Positions 31,085 to 42,449 of a DNA stretch of 64,000 bases are shown here, one piece after another. Origin of the DNA: Anodontia alba. Taxonomy: Eukaryota; Mollusca; Bivalvia; Lucinida; Lucinidae. The notes beneath the pieces are model-generated. The model did not search any database and was not told the DNA's origin. It saw nothing but the letters and a program-made list of their open reading frames with translations. Each line of letters starts with the position of its first letter. Position 1 is the first letter of the stretch. The translations under genes and the position numbers were made by a program. The stretch spans positions 124,384,077 through 124,448,076 of the forward strand of contig OZ024824.1 of NCBI GenBank assembly GCA_964016985.1, in the 5' to 3' direction.

Positions 31085-31390
31085 AGGTTATTTTTTAACG
31101 TTATAAACAAAAAAAAGCAAATGTTACGCAGTCGGATTTCATTTTCGCAATTCAACGATTCTTTGAATTTAAACACATTAGTAGATGTATGATATTACTT
31201 CTCTCTGTATTTTTGTATTTCAGGTTTGAGAGAAGGACAGATTAATACATAATGAAATTCGTCACTTTCGTGTAAGTTGCATAAGCTGCACTTTGTCATT
31301 TAGTTCGAGTCCGTGCCAGCGACCGCGTTCGCAAGAAAATCTGTGGTTACCTGTCCGGTGTTTAGCAAAATGTAAACTAGAACAAGTGCC
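31085..31390 (-). pseudogene. LINE C-terminal relic with CxxC...H...C knuckle
   Basis: Minus strand: HFAKHRTGNHRFSCERGRWH, then after a one-base shift CSLCNLHESDEFHYVLICPS (Cys-x2-Cys, His, Cys zinc-knuckle pattern), LKPEIQKYREK, a shift, and TNVFKFKESLNCENEIRLRN. This order is typical of the C-terminus of a class of animal non-LTR retrotransposons. At least two frameshifts; no polymerase upstream. Different subfamily from 27257-27890. Confidence 0.75.
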
Positions 31391-32120
31391 CAGAGGGTCA
31401 CGAATACCCCCGGTCGACGCCATTTCTTAATCATAAAATATTTTAAAGTTAATGAAAATGATATAAGACAAGATATAGTTTACAATGTTAGTCTCTGAGT
31501 GACACTGATCTATTATCCCAAGTACAACTTTCCTGGAGTAAATAGTCTTCAAGACATGAAGCAAATTTGCTGGGCCATAAAATATAAGTCACTGACCTAC
31601 ATATAATTGAGAAATTAATATGATGATCACACTGATGCATTAGGCCAACTAGGATGTTAACCCATTAAATAATCTAAAAGATATTAAGCAAAATCACTAG
31701 ACCATGAAATATAGGTCATACTGATTTATATTTACTTTGAGGTGAAAGTTTGGGTCACACTGTGCCATTATACGTAAATATGACATTTAGGTATCAAATA
31801 GTGGAGATATAAGACAAAATCACAGGGCTATGAAATATAGGTCATATCATCCCAAAATATGATAGTAATACATCAAATTGTCTTCAAGATGTAACATAAA
31901 ATCACCGGACTATGAAATATAGGTCACAGTGACCTACATTTACTTTTAGATCAACTGTTGGCTCATACTAATTCATAATCCTAAATAATGATGTTCATAC
32001 ATCAATTAACATTCAAGATATGCGGCAAAATTACTGGACCATAAAATGTAGGTCAAGATGACCGCTTGTTTTCGGATGGTCATTCTTTACTGAAAGTAGA
32101 TATTGTTGAAATGCAATGTA
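31391..32120. repeat. Degenerate tandem repeat, unit ~80-130 bp
   Basis: The phrase AAAATCAC(T/A/C)(A/G)G..CATGAAATATAGGTCA recurs at about 31690, 31812, 31898 and (as AAAATTACTGGACCATAAAATGTAGGTCA, in pieces) 32025, with an earlier relative near 31566. Spacers between are diverged. No gene. Confidence 0.55.
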
Positions 32121-32146
32121 AAAAAAAAAAAAAAAAAAAAAAAAAA
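32121..32146 (+). repeat. Poly-A
   Basis: About 26 A. Confidence 0.9.
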
Positions 32147-32389
32147 GATAATAATCAGACCCGCTACATATATCAAACCATCAGAATTCGATACATTTGT
32201 GTTTAATTTTTGACCAATATAAAGTTTCCGAAATTTTATCATTATTCGTTTCTTGTAATGGTGACTCGAGAAATGAGACTAGAAATTGCATAACTTGTCA
32301 AATCTCGGATGCTTTTAAGGCGGCTGCGTCAAAAACCAAATCTTCGAGGAGAGTAAGTCAGAAATCGGAAGGCGGCATTAATAGGCCTT

Positions 32390-32495
32390 GTGAATTAATA
32401 TTTCGCAATCTGCCCTCTAACAACATGCGTTATTTGATGATAATTCACAGTAGAGAAGAAATTATTTCTTAAATTACAACGAGTTTGATATTTTT
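32390..32495 (+). repeat. 106-bp inverted repeat, left copy
   Basis: GTGAATTAATATTTCGCAAT ... ACAACGAGTTTGATATTTTT. Its complement recurs almost exactly at 34387-34492. The plus-strand open frame 32197-32472 runs into it and is not a gene I recognise. Confidence 0.85.
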
Positions 32496-32601
32496 GGGTT
32501 TGGTTTTAAATGTCAGGCTGCCAGAAGAAAATATTATTTGGCTAAACACAGACAGTATGTACATAAATCAGCTTAAAGCAGAAATGCCCTGGTTTTGGCC
32601 A

Positions 32602-32711
32602 CCCAGCGGGCACATGACGTAAATACAATGTCGCCTCAACGTCGATGCAACGTCATGGCGTTGCATCGACGTTGAGGTGACGTTGTATTTACGTCATGTG
32701 CCTGCCAGGCA
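32602..32711. mobile_element. CCAGCGGGCACA-type palindromic element in the LINE
   Basis: Near-perfect palindrome: CCCAGCGGGCACATGACG ... CGTCATGTGCCTGCC, inner arms CAACGTCGATGCAACG/CGTTGCATCGACGTTG. Relatives at 38542-38660 and 49629-49712. It splits the LINE coding sequence, so it is younger. Confidence 0.8.
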
Positions 32712-33330
32712 GTCGTTCTTACAAACGCACTATGAATATCTTTATAAATAAACAAATTTAATAAGCAACGTAAATTACGCAAAATGCAGAAAGGTCACCC
32801 TAAAGAGTATTGGAAATTCCTAAATAGTCAAACAGTCTGAAAAAAGAAAAAAAAAATCAGAAACTCAGTCCCTATCTGATGTTTATGACTATTTTAAGGA
32901 CACTTACTCCTGTGATACAGATAATGGATTTGATTAGACTGCAAGCAACAATGATTATGAACGTATTCTAAGATAAGTAATGAATTTCTTAATCGACCAT
33001 TTAACTGCGACAAAATCAAACGATGTATAAAAGGGTTAAAAAATTCAACTGTCCCAGTGGGGTGATGAAATCATAAACGAAACTTAAAAAACACTAAAGA
33101 CTGCATGTTACCGATATATGATCTTTGTTCAACCTTATTTTAGACATAGGACACATCCAAGATCAGTGGTTGGAAGGAAAAATACAACCAATTTACAAAA
33201 ACAAAGGATATTCTCTTGACCCGAATAACTATCACCCCATTACTGTATTACTGCGTTGTCTTCTTGGGTAGTTATTTAAAGCCATTTCATGAACAATTTC
33301 CTTTAAAGGAAACGATCTACTAAAAGAAAT

Positions 33331-33385
33331 CGCGGGGTGGGGGGAGGCGCGGGGAAGGGGCGGGAGGTAGGGGAGGTAGGGGGCT
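33331..33385 (+). repeat. G-rich tract, G-quadruplex-capable
   Basis: Runs GGGG, GGGGGG, GGGG, GGGG, GGG, GGGG and GGGGG separated by 1-7 bases. Confidence 0.7.
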
Positions 33386-34386
33386 CAGAAAGCGTCATTC
33401 TTCAGTATATCATATTTTTAGTCTAAACTCACTTATAGAAAGTTTGAAGAACGATAAGAAAAAAAAAACTGTTTTGTTGCTTTGTAAATTTTTCGAAAAC
33501 GTTCGACTCGGTGTGGCATATCGGACTTTGGAGAAAACTTCTAAACACGTCTGTAAGCCGAATGTTTTTAAAAGTACTGCAAAAAAATGTACGCTGAAGT
33601 TAAATATTTTGTCACAATTAAAAGAGAAAATTCTCATTTTTTTTCGTAAGTAACAGAGGGGTAAGGCAGGGAGATAACCTGTCTGCTGTTTTGTTCTCCA
33701 TACTTTTGAACGACACGTGCTGACGACAATGAAGGTATTTCATTTCAATATCATAATAGAACAACTCTCGATATCATTTAATTGTTTATTTTGCTCTATG
33801 CAAATGACACAGTGATCTTAGAAGAAACGGTTGAAGATATTCAGAAGAGCATTGACGCGTTTCTTAGATATTGTGCACTTTGGAAGCTCAAAGTTAACGA
33901 AAGTAAAACGAAAGTAGTAATTTTCGGAGCACGGAAAACAGACTCCTTTTCTTTACATCTCGGAAACACTCCTTTAGAAGTTGTTGATAACTAGAAATTT
34001 AGGCACCTATCAGATGAAATGTCTAACGTTTTAGAAGATACTAAAGTATAGTCAATCACCGAAGTATTACGGAACGTCATCTCTCCGATATTCCTGTAAT
34101 GACAATAAAGGCCGTTTAGAAGAAATAAGTTATTGTTTTCACAAATGCCAATTTGGCGTTGATAGGAACGATTTATCTTGCTATCCTTCGAAGATCGATT
34201 AACTTGTATATCATGCTTTTCCAAAGCACATTTTTATCAAAATATTCAGCAGTACTGCTATCAAATTAAAAATACTCAGATAGAAAATTGTCAGCTGATA
34301 TAAAACCCCGTAAATCACTTGGGCATTAAAAACACAACTTAAAATTGAATTACAGTCTTTAGTGCATGGTGACTAAATTTCCTGAT

Positions 34387-34575
34387 AAAAATATCAAACT
34401 CGTTGTAATTTAAGAAATAATTTCTTCTCTACTGTGAATTATCATCAAATAACGCATGTTGTTAGAGGGCAGATTGGAAAATATTAATTCACGACGGCTA
34501 AGCCGGAGTGAATTAATGTTCGCATCTGCCCGATAACATCATGCGTTATTCGACGATAATTCACAGTAGAGAATA
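34387..34575. repeat. Hairpin element containing the right inverted repeat
   Basis: 34387-34492 is the complement of 32390-32495. It continues through GACGGCTAAGCCGGA into a second arm (GTGAATTAATGTTCGCATCT ... ATTCACAGTAGAG, to 34575), forming a full foldback of about 70-bp arms. Confidence 0.8.
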
Positions 34576-35433
34576 AATTATTTCAATTCTAACATGATAC
34601 TTAAAGGAAAATCGACATCTTTGCGATGTTTTGAAGAACTATTTTGCCTCGGACGTCAAATGTAGTAAGTGTTTACATGCGACGTCATCCAACGCTCTCT
34701 TTTGCAATCACTACGTTGACGACGTCATTTATCACATATTTTTACACGGCGACGTTTCTAATAGGTTCTATGGGAAAAAACGTTAACGTCATGTAAGAAT
34801 AAAGAATTTCGACTGCTGCGGAGGGATATATACCTCCCCAATTAAGATACCCTTGTCTAATTTAAGGGTTTTCTGTGAAATTGGTACCCATGCAAAATAA
34901 TCTGAATTTGAATCGATAACATCGACAGAAGCAGACAAATTTGCCGAACAAAAAAGCCGGTGCCCCCAGACTTTCTAGAATATGGTTGTGATCTAGACTG
35001 ATTATAAAATACATAACCGGGACAGGAAATAACATCATCATTGTCAAGTTTGCACAAAATATCATACTGATCAATAAGAGTCTAAAACTTGGGGTATTCT
35101 GTCCCACGCTTCAGACCGCAAGTATTTAACTACCAAGAACAAATGTGTCACTAATGTTAGATGCGTCATTTCGGGTGTTGTTTGATTTAACATCATTAAT
35201 CAAGTTTGTCTGTTCACTATCAATACCGAAGGGATTCTCGTCAAACTAGTAAACATGGTAGCATTGTAATAGCAAATATGTAGCAAATATAGTAACTTTG
35301 TAATATGCCCCAAAAACGTTTTGTGGTATACTTGATGCATCAATGAAAAGAAATGTCGTCTTGGTTATCATTATGTTACGACACCTACCGTATTTGACCT
35401 AATTATCACATTGTAGCCTATGGAAGCTTGTGG

Positions 35434-35436
<3 letters not shown>
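34576..35436. other. No gene seen
   Basis: GACGTC occurs at 34681-34686 and 34729-34734 (GACGACGTCATTTATC). Minus-strand frames at 34857-35107 overlap and have no family signal. Confidence 0.4.

Positions 35437-35518
<82 letters not shown>
35437..35518. repeat. (TA)n microsatellite
   Basis: About 82 bp of TA. Confidence 0.97.
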
Positions 35519-35519
<1 letters not shown>

Positions 35520-35589
35520 ACCTAGTAAGGGTACACTTTGAAAACAGATCATAAAAGAACTTATTTGATGATGTTCATGCGATTTCTTT

Positions 35590-35930
35590 CTTCTGATTTT
35601 CTTTACAAAAACATATGTTGTGGGTACTCATTTGAATTGCATCGACAAGTTGGTGCAAATTAAATGAGTACTAACAACATATGCATTATAACGAAGTAGA
35701 CAAAACGTACACTGGTTGTAATCTAAAGACTATGGAATTGCTTGACTGTGCGCTTATAGGGCTATGTGCGGTAATTAGGTTTAATACGGTGTGTAAAATG
35801 TGTACTTTTTAGCTCTACATCAACTAGTCTGCTTGATATTTTCTTATCTTATTCCATCAAAAACATAAATGTTGTAAGTATTCATTAGATCACCTCTGTG
35901 AGGCGCTTCTGAAGACTTCTTGACGTATAA
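35590..35930. repeat. Two hairpins related to the CATYACG core
   Basis: 35609-35684: ACATATGTTGTGGGTACTCA ... TGAGTACTAACAACATATG. 35862-35920: AACATAAATGTTGTAAGTAT with TTAGATCACCTCTGTGAGGCG. They share the (T)GTGGGTACTCATT..GAA..GC pattern with CATYACG copies but have different flanks. Confidence 0.55.
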
Positions 35931-36285
35931 ATGATTTCATTAAATAATGAGTGTTACGGTATATAAATGGAGGCTTAGCTCATCCAGCAAAGCTTGGGTA
36001 GATATTTATGTCACCATCACATCTCCTACGTGTGATAGGTACTGTCTAAGCAATTATCAGAATATATTTTTGCATATATAATTGTCTTCAAATCATCCAG
36101 AACACGACCAAAACATACAGATTATCTCAGCAGATTGCTAATATAAAAAACAAATTAACAGCTTGGATCACAAAGTGCATTTTCGAAATGTATTGCACCT
36201 GCTCGGAATACTTTGTGCCATTAGAGATTATTTAGGTTCCTCACTCGCCGTTTCTAGGGATTTCGCAAATAATCTATTTGTACAG
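35931..36285. other. No gene seen
   Basis: No recognised feature. Confidence 0.4.
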
Positions 36286-36565
36286 CATCACGAAAATATA
36301 CCTATATAATTTTGACCCCCTTAAACCCCACTTTTATATAGTAAAACTGGGGTTTACAGGGGTATATATTAGTTTTTTCTTATTTCTGCTAAAACATAGA
36401 TTGTGGGTACTCGTTAGAACCGCCTCGGCGAGGCGGTTCTAACGAGTACCCACAATCTATGTTTTGAGCAGAAATAGGAAAATTATCGGAGTTTTTTTAT
36501 CTGAAAAATTTCAGTTTTTGGAGATGAAATTTTCAATATATTTGAATAAGCATGTTTTCATAATG
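36286..36565 (-). mobile_element. CATYACG MITE, copy 13 (reverse)
   Basis: Full-length, CATCACGAAAATATACC to TTTTCATAATG; apex GGC and perfect central arms. Confidence 0.9.
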
Positions 36566-37302
36566 GAAAATGCGATGTGCATTGTACAAGGAAAGATACC
36601 GTAATGTGCTTATCGCATTATTGAATACAGCAATTATTTAATAAAGCATTATCAAATATAGATTATACTTTTTACTAGAATGCGTAAGCTGACATTGTAA
36701 AGACGTACTAAAATGTTGCACAATAAAGACATTGCAAACGTGTTGTTCATACACCTTTTTTTCGAGTCTATGGATAAGGCATTGCCTGTTTTTATGTGAC
36801 ACACGGATCCTTTTCTCATGTTGTTGCCCAGTCGTCCTTGTATGATGTATGATTTCCGTAATAATTCATTTCTTCAGTGATTTCTGCTTGGTCTTCCGAC
36901 GAACTACTGCCAATATTTCTCTAGCAAATGACTGCTTGTGTTATGAATAGTTTATGGCAATATCACGTCACTTCAACCCAGCATCCAATTTTGTCATTTG
37001 GCGTAGAAGTAGGGAAACTACAGATATGGCCACCATCCGTCCGCGCGCGTGCGTGCGTGTGTGTTAGTTCGGTTGTGCGTCCACTTCAAGTTTTGTGTCC
37101 GCGACACCGCCAAACTATTCCATCGGATTCTTTTGAAGTATTTTACAGTTTATTCTTATGATATGAAGAGTTGCATGTGGGCTTTGAAATTTTTATTCGG
37201 CTACTTTTACTTTCCTATAGCAGCGTTTGCCTGTATTATCGTCTTTCCAAATCTTTGTGTCCTCTTATATACTTTATCGGATTCTTCGGAAAAGTTTACT
37301 TG
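36566..37302. other. No gene seen; short GC/GT tract
   Basis: CGCGCGCGTGCGTGCGTGTGTG at 37041-37062 (22 bp alternating). Plus-strand frames around 36928-37306 match nothing I know. Confidence 0.4.
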
Positions 37303-37306
37303 TTAA

Positions 37307-37511
37307 CCCTTGTCCTGCTGAACCCGGATATATCCCGCTTTGCAAACAGTGTAGATCCAGATCAGTTGGCTTCTGAAGAAGCCAACTGATCTGGATCTGC
37401 ACTGTTTGTCATTTAGTATGTGAGTTTACTTCAACAATCTAGATCAAGTAATCTGATTGGCTGAAAAATGGAAGTGGGAGTGGCATCTTAATATATTCAG
37501 CATGACAAGGG
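37307..37511 (+). mobile_element. TTAA-flanked MITE, family T2, copy 2
   Basis: TTAA at 37303-37306 and 37512-37515; ends CCCTTGTCCTGCTGAA and TTCAGCATGACAAGGG. A perfect palindrome GATCCAGATCAGTTGGCTTC/GAAGCCAACTGATCTGGATC lies inside. TTAA plus CCC-type ends point to piggyBac-superfamily mobilisation. Confidence 0.82.
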
Positions 37512-37515
37512 TTAA

Positions 37516-37856
37516 GTATCGACACTACCTCCTAACTCTACATGCTGGTCATTTCTATCAGATTTGATGAAAATATAACAGAAAAAATATAGAAGTTTGA
37601 GTCATAAAACTCCGACAATAGATAACCTTTGAATGAAAATATGAAATTATGCTGTCCGTTTGACATTACAAGAACAAATCTTGTATGGCTTGGTGGCTTA
37701 GTTCAGCATCATGACTTTATGTACTAAGACCACCAATATGTACCTTTGCATAAGATTTATGACCCATAATTAGTCTGACAGACACGATTAATCGGTGTAG
37801 TAGACTGATTTCCTTGACTAGTTTTTTTTTTCGAAAGAAAACTTTGATTTTACAAT
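37516..37856. other. No gene seen
   Basis: No recognised feature. Confidence 0.4.
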
Positions 37857-37857
37857 G

Positions 37858-37907
<50 letters not shown>
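37857..37907. repeat. (TTA)n microsatellite
   Basis: About 17 units. Confidence 0.95.
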
Positions 37908-38212
37908 TTCATGGTGCGCAATAAAAGCAGTATTGTAATGTAAGGGAACTTGGGAAATTTGACAGAGTTTCGGCCATTTTCAAAATGAGATAACTTTCGT
38001 GACTTCCGGTTTGCTTTCCTCCACACCAACCCATCTGAAAGGAGACGTTTCGTAAAAGGAAAATGTCCCCACTCCCCTTCTGAGTAAATTCGTTTTTTTA
38101 TAGATGACTCTTTTCAAAAATAGTGCAACAACAACTTTACAGAATTGTCTCCTCTGAATGCATATCAATGCCCGTGCATTTAATGAAAGTACAAGCCAGT
38201 AGAATCGGGCAC
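37908..38212. other. No gene seen
   Basis: No recognised feature. Confidence 0.4.
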
Positions 38213-38492
38213 CATTACGAAAACATGCCTATTCAAGTATATAGAAAATTTCACCTCCAAAAACTGAAAATTTTCAGATAAAAAAACTCTGATATGTTTC
38301 ATATTTCTGCTCTAAACATAGATTGTGGGTACTCGTTAGAACCGCCTCGACGAGGCGGTTCTAACGAATACCCACATTCTATGTTTTTGAGCAGAAATTA
38401 GAAAAATAGTGTATACCCCTATAAACCCCAGTTTTACTATATAAATGTGGGGTTTAAGGGGGTTAATATTATATAGGAGTGTTTTCGTGATG
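38213..38492 (+). mobile_element. CATYACG MITE, copy 14 (forward)
   Basis: Full-length; apex GAC; one arm mismatch (AACGAATACCCACATTC). Confidence 0.9.
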
Positions 38493-38541
38493 ACAAAATT
38501 CTCTTCCGACGAAAATGAACCTACCCTGTTAAATTGTGCAC

Positions 38542-38660
38542 AACCCAGCGGGACTTGACGTTTATACAATATTGCATTACCTTCGATGCAATGTGTTGGG
38601 CAATTGACATTTGTACAACGTTGATTCGACGTTGTCTCAATATTGCATGCCCGCAGGGAA
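38542..38660. mobile_element. CCAGCGGG-type palindromic element, diverged
   Basis: CCCAGCGGGACTTGACG ... TATTGCATGCCCGCAGGG with repeated CAACGTTGATTCGACG words; relative of 32602-32711. Confidence 0.55.
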
Positions 38661-38783
38661 TTTACAGTCACTGTAGAACGACAAAAAACTTAAAAATTAC
38701 GTAGTAAAGAATATGTTCAGGTTGAGCCATAATCAAGTAACATAGACTACTAATGACACCAATAGGACAAGTACACACACTAC

Positions 38784-38985
38784 AGTCGAACTTCACTGGC
38801 TCGAACATCTTTGGGACCATAGAAAATTGTTCGAAATATGGGTAGTTTGAGCCACTGAGGGTTTAACATAGCGCCAGGTTAGGAATCAAAGCGCTGATTT
38901 TTCGATAAACTAGACTTTATTGTTTGTTGGGTGTGATTAGAATCGCCTCGATGAGGCAATTCTAATGAGTACATTCAACATACAA
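38784..38985. mobile_element. TACAGTCGAAC half-element and AATCGCC hairpin
   Basis: TACAGTCGAACTTCACTGG at 38787 resembles a pogo-like end; interior matches 25975-26075. 38925-38985 holds TTAGAATCGCCTCGATGAGGCAATTCTAA (in pieces), another core-related hairpin. No matching right end nearby. Confidence 0.5.
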
Positions 38986-39169
38986 TTTCATGATATAATA
39001 TGCGGGTACTCGTTAGAACCGCCTCGCCGAGGCGGTTCTAACGAGTACCCACAATCTATGTTTTTGAGCAGAAATAAGAAAAATAGTACATACCCCTGTA
39101 AACCCCAGTTTTACTATATAAAAGTGGGGTTTAAGGGGGTCAAAATTACATAGGCGTGTTTTCGTGATG
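38986..39169 (+). mobile_element. CATYACG MITE, copy 15 (5' truncated)
   Basis: Begins in the left central arm (TGCGGGTACTCGTTAGAACC) and has an intact right end TTTTCGTGATG; apex GCC. Abuts the core-related hairpin at 38925. Confidence 0.85.
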
Positions 39170-39179
39170 CTTTACTCAA

Positions 39180-39442
39180 GAGGTGACAGTTAATGAGAAA
39201 TTATGCAAGAATATTGCATTAAAATTTTTAACAACCTATGTTTTGGATATTTATTAGAATCGCCTCATCGGGGCGTTTCTAACAAATATCCAAAACATAT
39301 GTTCTGTGAGGAAACAAGAATAAAACAAGGTCTTCCTTACATATAATTCTGTCCATTAAGGATTATTTACAACAGCAAATTCATTTTAATAGCAACATCT
39401 TTGGGAACAAATGCTGTTGTTGTAACGAGGGTTCACTGTAAT
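39180..39442. mobile_element. Core-related hairpin element
   Basis: GATATTTATTAGAATCGCC ... GGGGCGTTTCTAACAAATATC with outer CCTATGTTTTGG/CCAAAACATATG. Left flank GAGAAATTATGCAAGAATATT also occurs left of the hairpin in 22582-22976. The far end AACGAGGGTTCACTGTA resembles a pogo-like end. Confidence 0.55.
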
Positions 39443-39479
39443 TTACTTCATAAAATCTCTACAAATTAATGTCTTTTAA

Positions 39480-39691
39480 TCCATTTATCCTGAATGGACT
39501 CTGCTTCCTTAGCTCTTCTGTCCGGTTCATTTCCAATATAAGGGGCTGTCTGGTTAGTTTTTATTATAAATATGTTCTATAGAAATTCCTGTATGTAATG
39601 CAAACAATGTAGACCATCATCAGACGCCGCACTGATCCGAGTCTACACTATTTGCCAATGTCCCTTTTATGGGACGCTAGGCTTAAATGGG
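39480..39691. mobile_element. TTAA-flanked MITE, family T3, copy 3
   Basis: TTAA at 39476-39479 and 39692-39695; ends TCCATTTATCCTGAATGG and GGGACGCTAGGCTTAAATGGG (close). The inner palindrome is shortened (ATCATCAGACGCCGCACTGATCC). Confidence 0.7.
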
Positions 39692-39695
39692 TTAA

Positions 39696-40054
39696 ACTAA
39701 GCGCCAGACGAAAACATCGACTGTCTGAGAGATATTAAAAACACTGTAGTCATCATCATGTGTTATCATAAAAAAAATCATGCCATTTGATAAGTTTTCT
39801 TTCGCAGACCGATTTCAGTCGAGGATACTCCCAAGAGAAAACCATATAACTAATTACAGTTTCAGCTTCTCTCTAACCCAGGGTCTATATGTATCAATGT
39901 CTTTGACCCAAGACACTCAATAAACGATTATTTGGTGTCATTCGTAGACAGTAATTAGTCTCCAAAGTAATAGATTGAAACAAAATCGCCCCAAAGCGCC
40001 TGGTGCATTATTTCCATACCTACCCTCTGTACATCCGTCTCTGACCTTTAGATA
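39696..40054. other. No gene seen
   Basis: No recognised feature. Confidence 0.4.
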
Positions 40055-40058
40055 TTAA

Positions 40059-40264
40059 CCCTTGTCCTGCTGAAACCGGATATACCCTGCCTTTGCAAAC
40101 AGTGTAGATCCAGATCAGTTGGCTTCTGAAGAAGCCAACTGATCTGGATCTGCACTGTTTGCCATTAAGTATGTGAATTTATAGCAACAATCCAGATCAA
40201 GTAATCTGATTGGCTGAAATTTTGAAGTGGGTGTGGCCTTTTAATTTATTCAGCATGACAAGGG
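40059..40264 (+). mobile_element. TTAA-flanked MITE, family T2, copy 3
   Basis: TTAA at 40055-40058 and 40265-40268; nearly identical to 37307-37511. Confidence 0.85.
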
Positions 40265-40512
40265 TTAAAATTCACAATCAGTCCTTAGAATTAAAGCTGA
40301 CCTAAAGGTCTGAAATTTGCTCAAACGAAATGAAGCAATTAAGCCAACCAAAAGAAAACTTTATGTTAAATCCATATGGGAGACTTCGAACTTTGTTTAT
40401 TTGTTTACAATTTGACAATCAGATTTTCTATGAAAACTCAAATTTGTTTTGCAAATCTTAGTTCTTAAAGATAGTAAAGGTCGACGATTGTGCAAATAGA
40501 TCCAGAGTACAA

Positions 40513-40619
40513 CCCAGAAAGCATTCTTGATAAATCTATAGCGGGCCGTTATCAGCCCGTCAGGGTAGCTGACGGGCTGATATCGGCCCGCTGTAGATTT
40601 ATCAAGAATGCTATCTGGG
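40513..40619. mobile_element. Palindromic element P2, copy 3
   Basis: CCCAGAAAGCATTCTTGA ... TCAAGAATGCTATCTGGG. The inner arm differs from copies 1 and 2 on both sides (ATCAGCCCGTCAG/CTGACGGGCTGAT), so pairing is kept. Confidence 0.85.
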
Positions 40620-40951
40620 AACTCCTATCTCTTTTCGGGCCGATCGTGAAGTCTGCGGGAGGTACTGTTTATACATGTATGTAAACGGCTGTATTTACCC
40701 TAAAATACGTATAACTGCCCAGGCAAACGAAACAGACCAAGTTTACTAAGGAGGTACAGTTCGATCTTGGTCTGCACTCTTTGCGATTCGGTCAGCATAA
40801 TATAAACATTTGTTCAGGTAGCTGTATGGACTTGAAATGACAAAAAGACATTACGGCGGCCGAATGTAAGAGTAAATACCGAGCCAAACAATTTGTGTGC
40901 ATCCCCACATTGCTCCAAAGTAGCTTCCGCAGCCACAAATTCACCTTGTTT

Positions 40952-41220
40952 TATGCCCCCAACTTTGAAAAATCTGAATTTGCATATTGCTTTAGCTTTG
41001 TTCGTCCGTTCGTTAGTCTCTTCTGCCCTTTTTACCTTGTGTGCACAAGGTATCTCAGAAAGAATTTAAATTGGGCTTTAATATTTGGCAGGCAGTTTTG
41101 TTGGGACTCGGGCATAGATCACCTGATTAACTTTTGAAAGCAATTTCATTAATCTTATGAGAGTTATTTCCCTTTGAAAGTTTGGCATTTTGCAGGGACA
41201 AGTATGTAGTTAGGGGCATA
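40952..41220. mobile_element. TATGCCCC-ended element
   Basis: TATGCCCCCAACTTTGA at the left and AGTTAGGGGCATA at the right form short inverted ends around 269 bp of non-coding DNA. Confidence 0.45.
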
Positions 41221-41263
41221 GTGTTTTACAAATACACATTTGAGCTTTAACGTCAGAAGACGT

Positions 41264-41455
41264 ACCCTCAAACATGTGCGTCCAGCGAATAATTCAGATC
41301 TGCTTGCGTACTCGTGGGCGCGTTTTGCATAGCCAAGGATGCAAAGTTTCTTCATGTGGACAACAAAGACTCTAATCAGACTGCGCGGAAGCGCAGGCTG
41401 ATTTGAGTCTTTGTTGGACGCAAATGCCAGAAGGTACGTTTTTTCATATTACGGA
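41264..41455. repeat. Two adjoining CTGGGCGC-type hairpins
   Basis: GTGCGTCCAGCGAATAATTC ... and GGACAACAAAGACTCTAATC / GATTTGAGTCTTTGTTGGACGC. Diverged members of the 28250-30280 family. Confidence 0.55.
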
Positions 41456-41462
41456 TCATTGC

Positions 41463-41466
<4 letters not shown>

Positions 41467-41500
<34 letters not shown>

Positions 41501-41501
41501 C
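41467..41501. repeat. Poly-T
   Basis: About 35 T, just upstream of the LINE relic. Confidence 0.9.
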
Positions 41502-42449
41502 ATCTTGGTGCAATTCATGCTGTTGACCATTAGACCATTAAAGGACTGATTAGACTACGTACTCATAGGAAGGACAGACAGGATGTCAGAGTGATAAAGA
41601 CTATGTGTGGTGCAGACTGCTGGACAGATCACAGGCTTGTTGTAAGCAAACTCAGCCTGCGCATTCAGCCTGTACGATGACCACAAGGCAAGAAGGTGCC
41701 AAAGAAATTGGATGTCACCAAGCTGAAACAAGACAGCAAGAGGCAAGCATTCGTCAACGATCTCTGCAGCCGTTTAGATGCACTGGAACACAGTTCAGAA
41801 GATGTAGATGAGAGCTGGACAGTCTTCAGAGACACCGTTCACTCTTCAGCAATGGATTCCCTGGGACTAGTATCTCGCAAACACCAAGATTGGTTTGATG
41901 AGACTGACAAAGAGAAACACTAAAAACGCAAGGCTTACCTCAGAAATACCAGCTCAGTATCTAGTAAGACTGCCTATTCAAACATATGCAAGACAGCTCA
42001 GACGAGGCTCAGAGACATGCAAGACTCCTGGATGAGCGAAAATGCTGATGAAATCCAGTCCTTTGCAGACAGAAAGGATATGAAGAAGTTCTTTGATGCA
42101 CTCAAGACAATATATGGTCCCCAGAGCTCAGGAACCATTCCACTCATTAGTGCAGATGGAACTAGTCGTCTGACTGACAAAGAAGCTATCTTGAAAAGAT
42201 GGGCAGAACACTTTGATGGTGTCCTTAATCGGCCATCATCTATCAATGATGAAGCTATCAACAGACTACCACTGGTGGAATGTAATCCGCTGCTTAATGA
42301 GCTCCCAACAGTCTCTGAAACAGTGAAAGCAATAAAACTCCTGTCATCTGCAAGGCTCCAGGATCAGATGCAATACTCGTACCTGCAGAGATCTACAAAG
42401 CAGAAGGTCCTCCAGTTGCAGAGAAACTGACAGTTATTTCATATTACGA

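Larger units (their letters stand above)
32500..34230 (+). pseudogene. LINE reverse-transcriptase relic between inverted repeats
   Basis: Plus-strand order, with stops and frameshifts: ARRKYYLAKHRQYVHK (about 32520), MQKGHPKEYWKFLNS (about 32783), LNRPFNCDKIKRCIKGLKNS (about 32990), DEIINE, WLEGKIQPIYKNKG then LDPNNYHPITVL (33170-33250; the classic motif before RT domain 2), a middle segment at 33444-33653, and LLYANDTVILEETVEDIQKS at 33782-33994. The last is the polymerase active-site region, with YAND in place of YADD. No endonuclease was found. A palindromic element (32602-32711) and a G-rich tract (33331-33385) interrupt it. Dead copy; clade not assigned. Confidence 0.8.

Noticed and set aside
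32197..32472. 91-codon plus-strand open frame
   Set aside because: It runs into the 106-bp inverted repeat and matches no family I recognise; likely chance.
36928..37306. Overlapping plus-strand frames as exons
   Set aside because: No family similarity, no clear splice context, and the surrounding DNA is repeat-derived.
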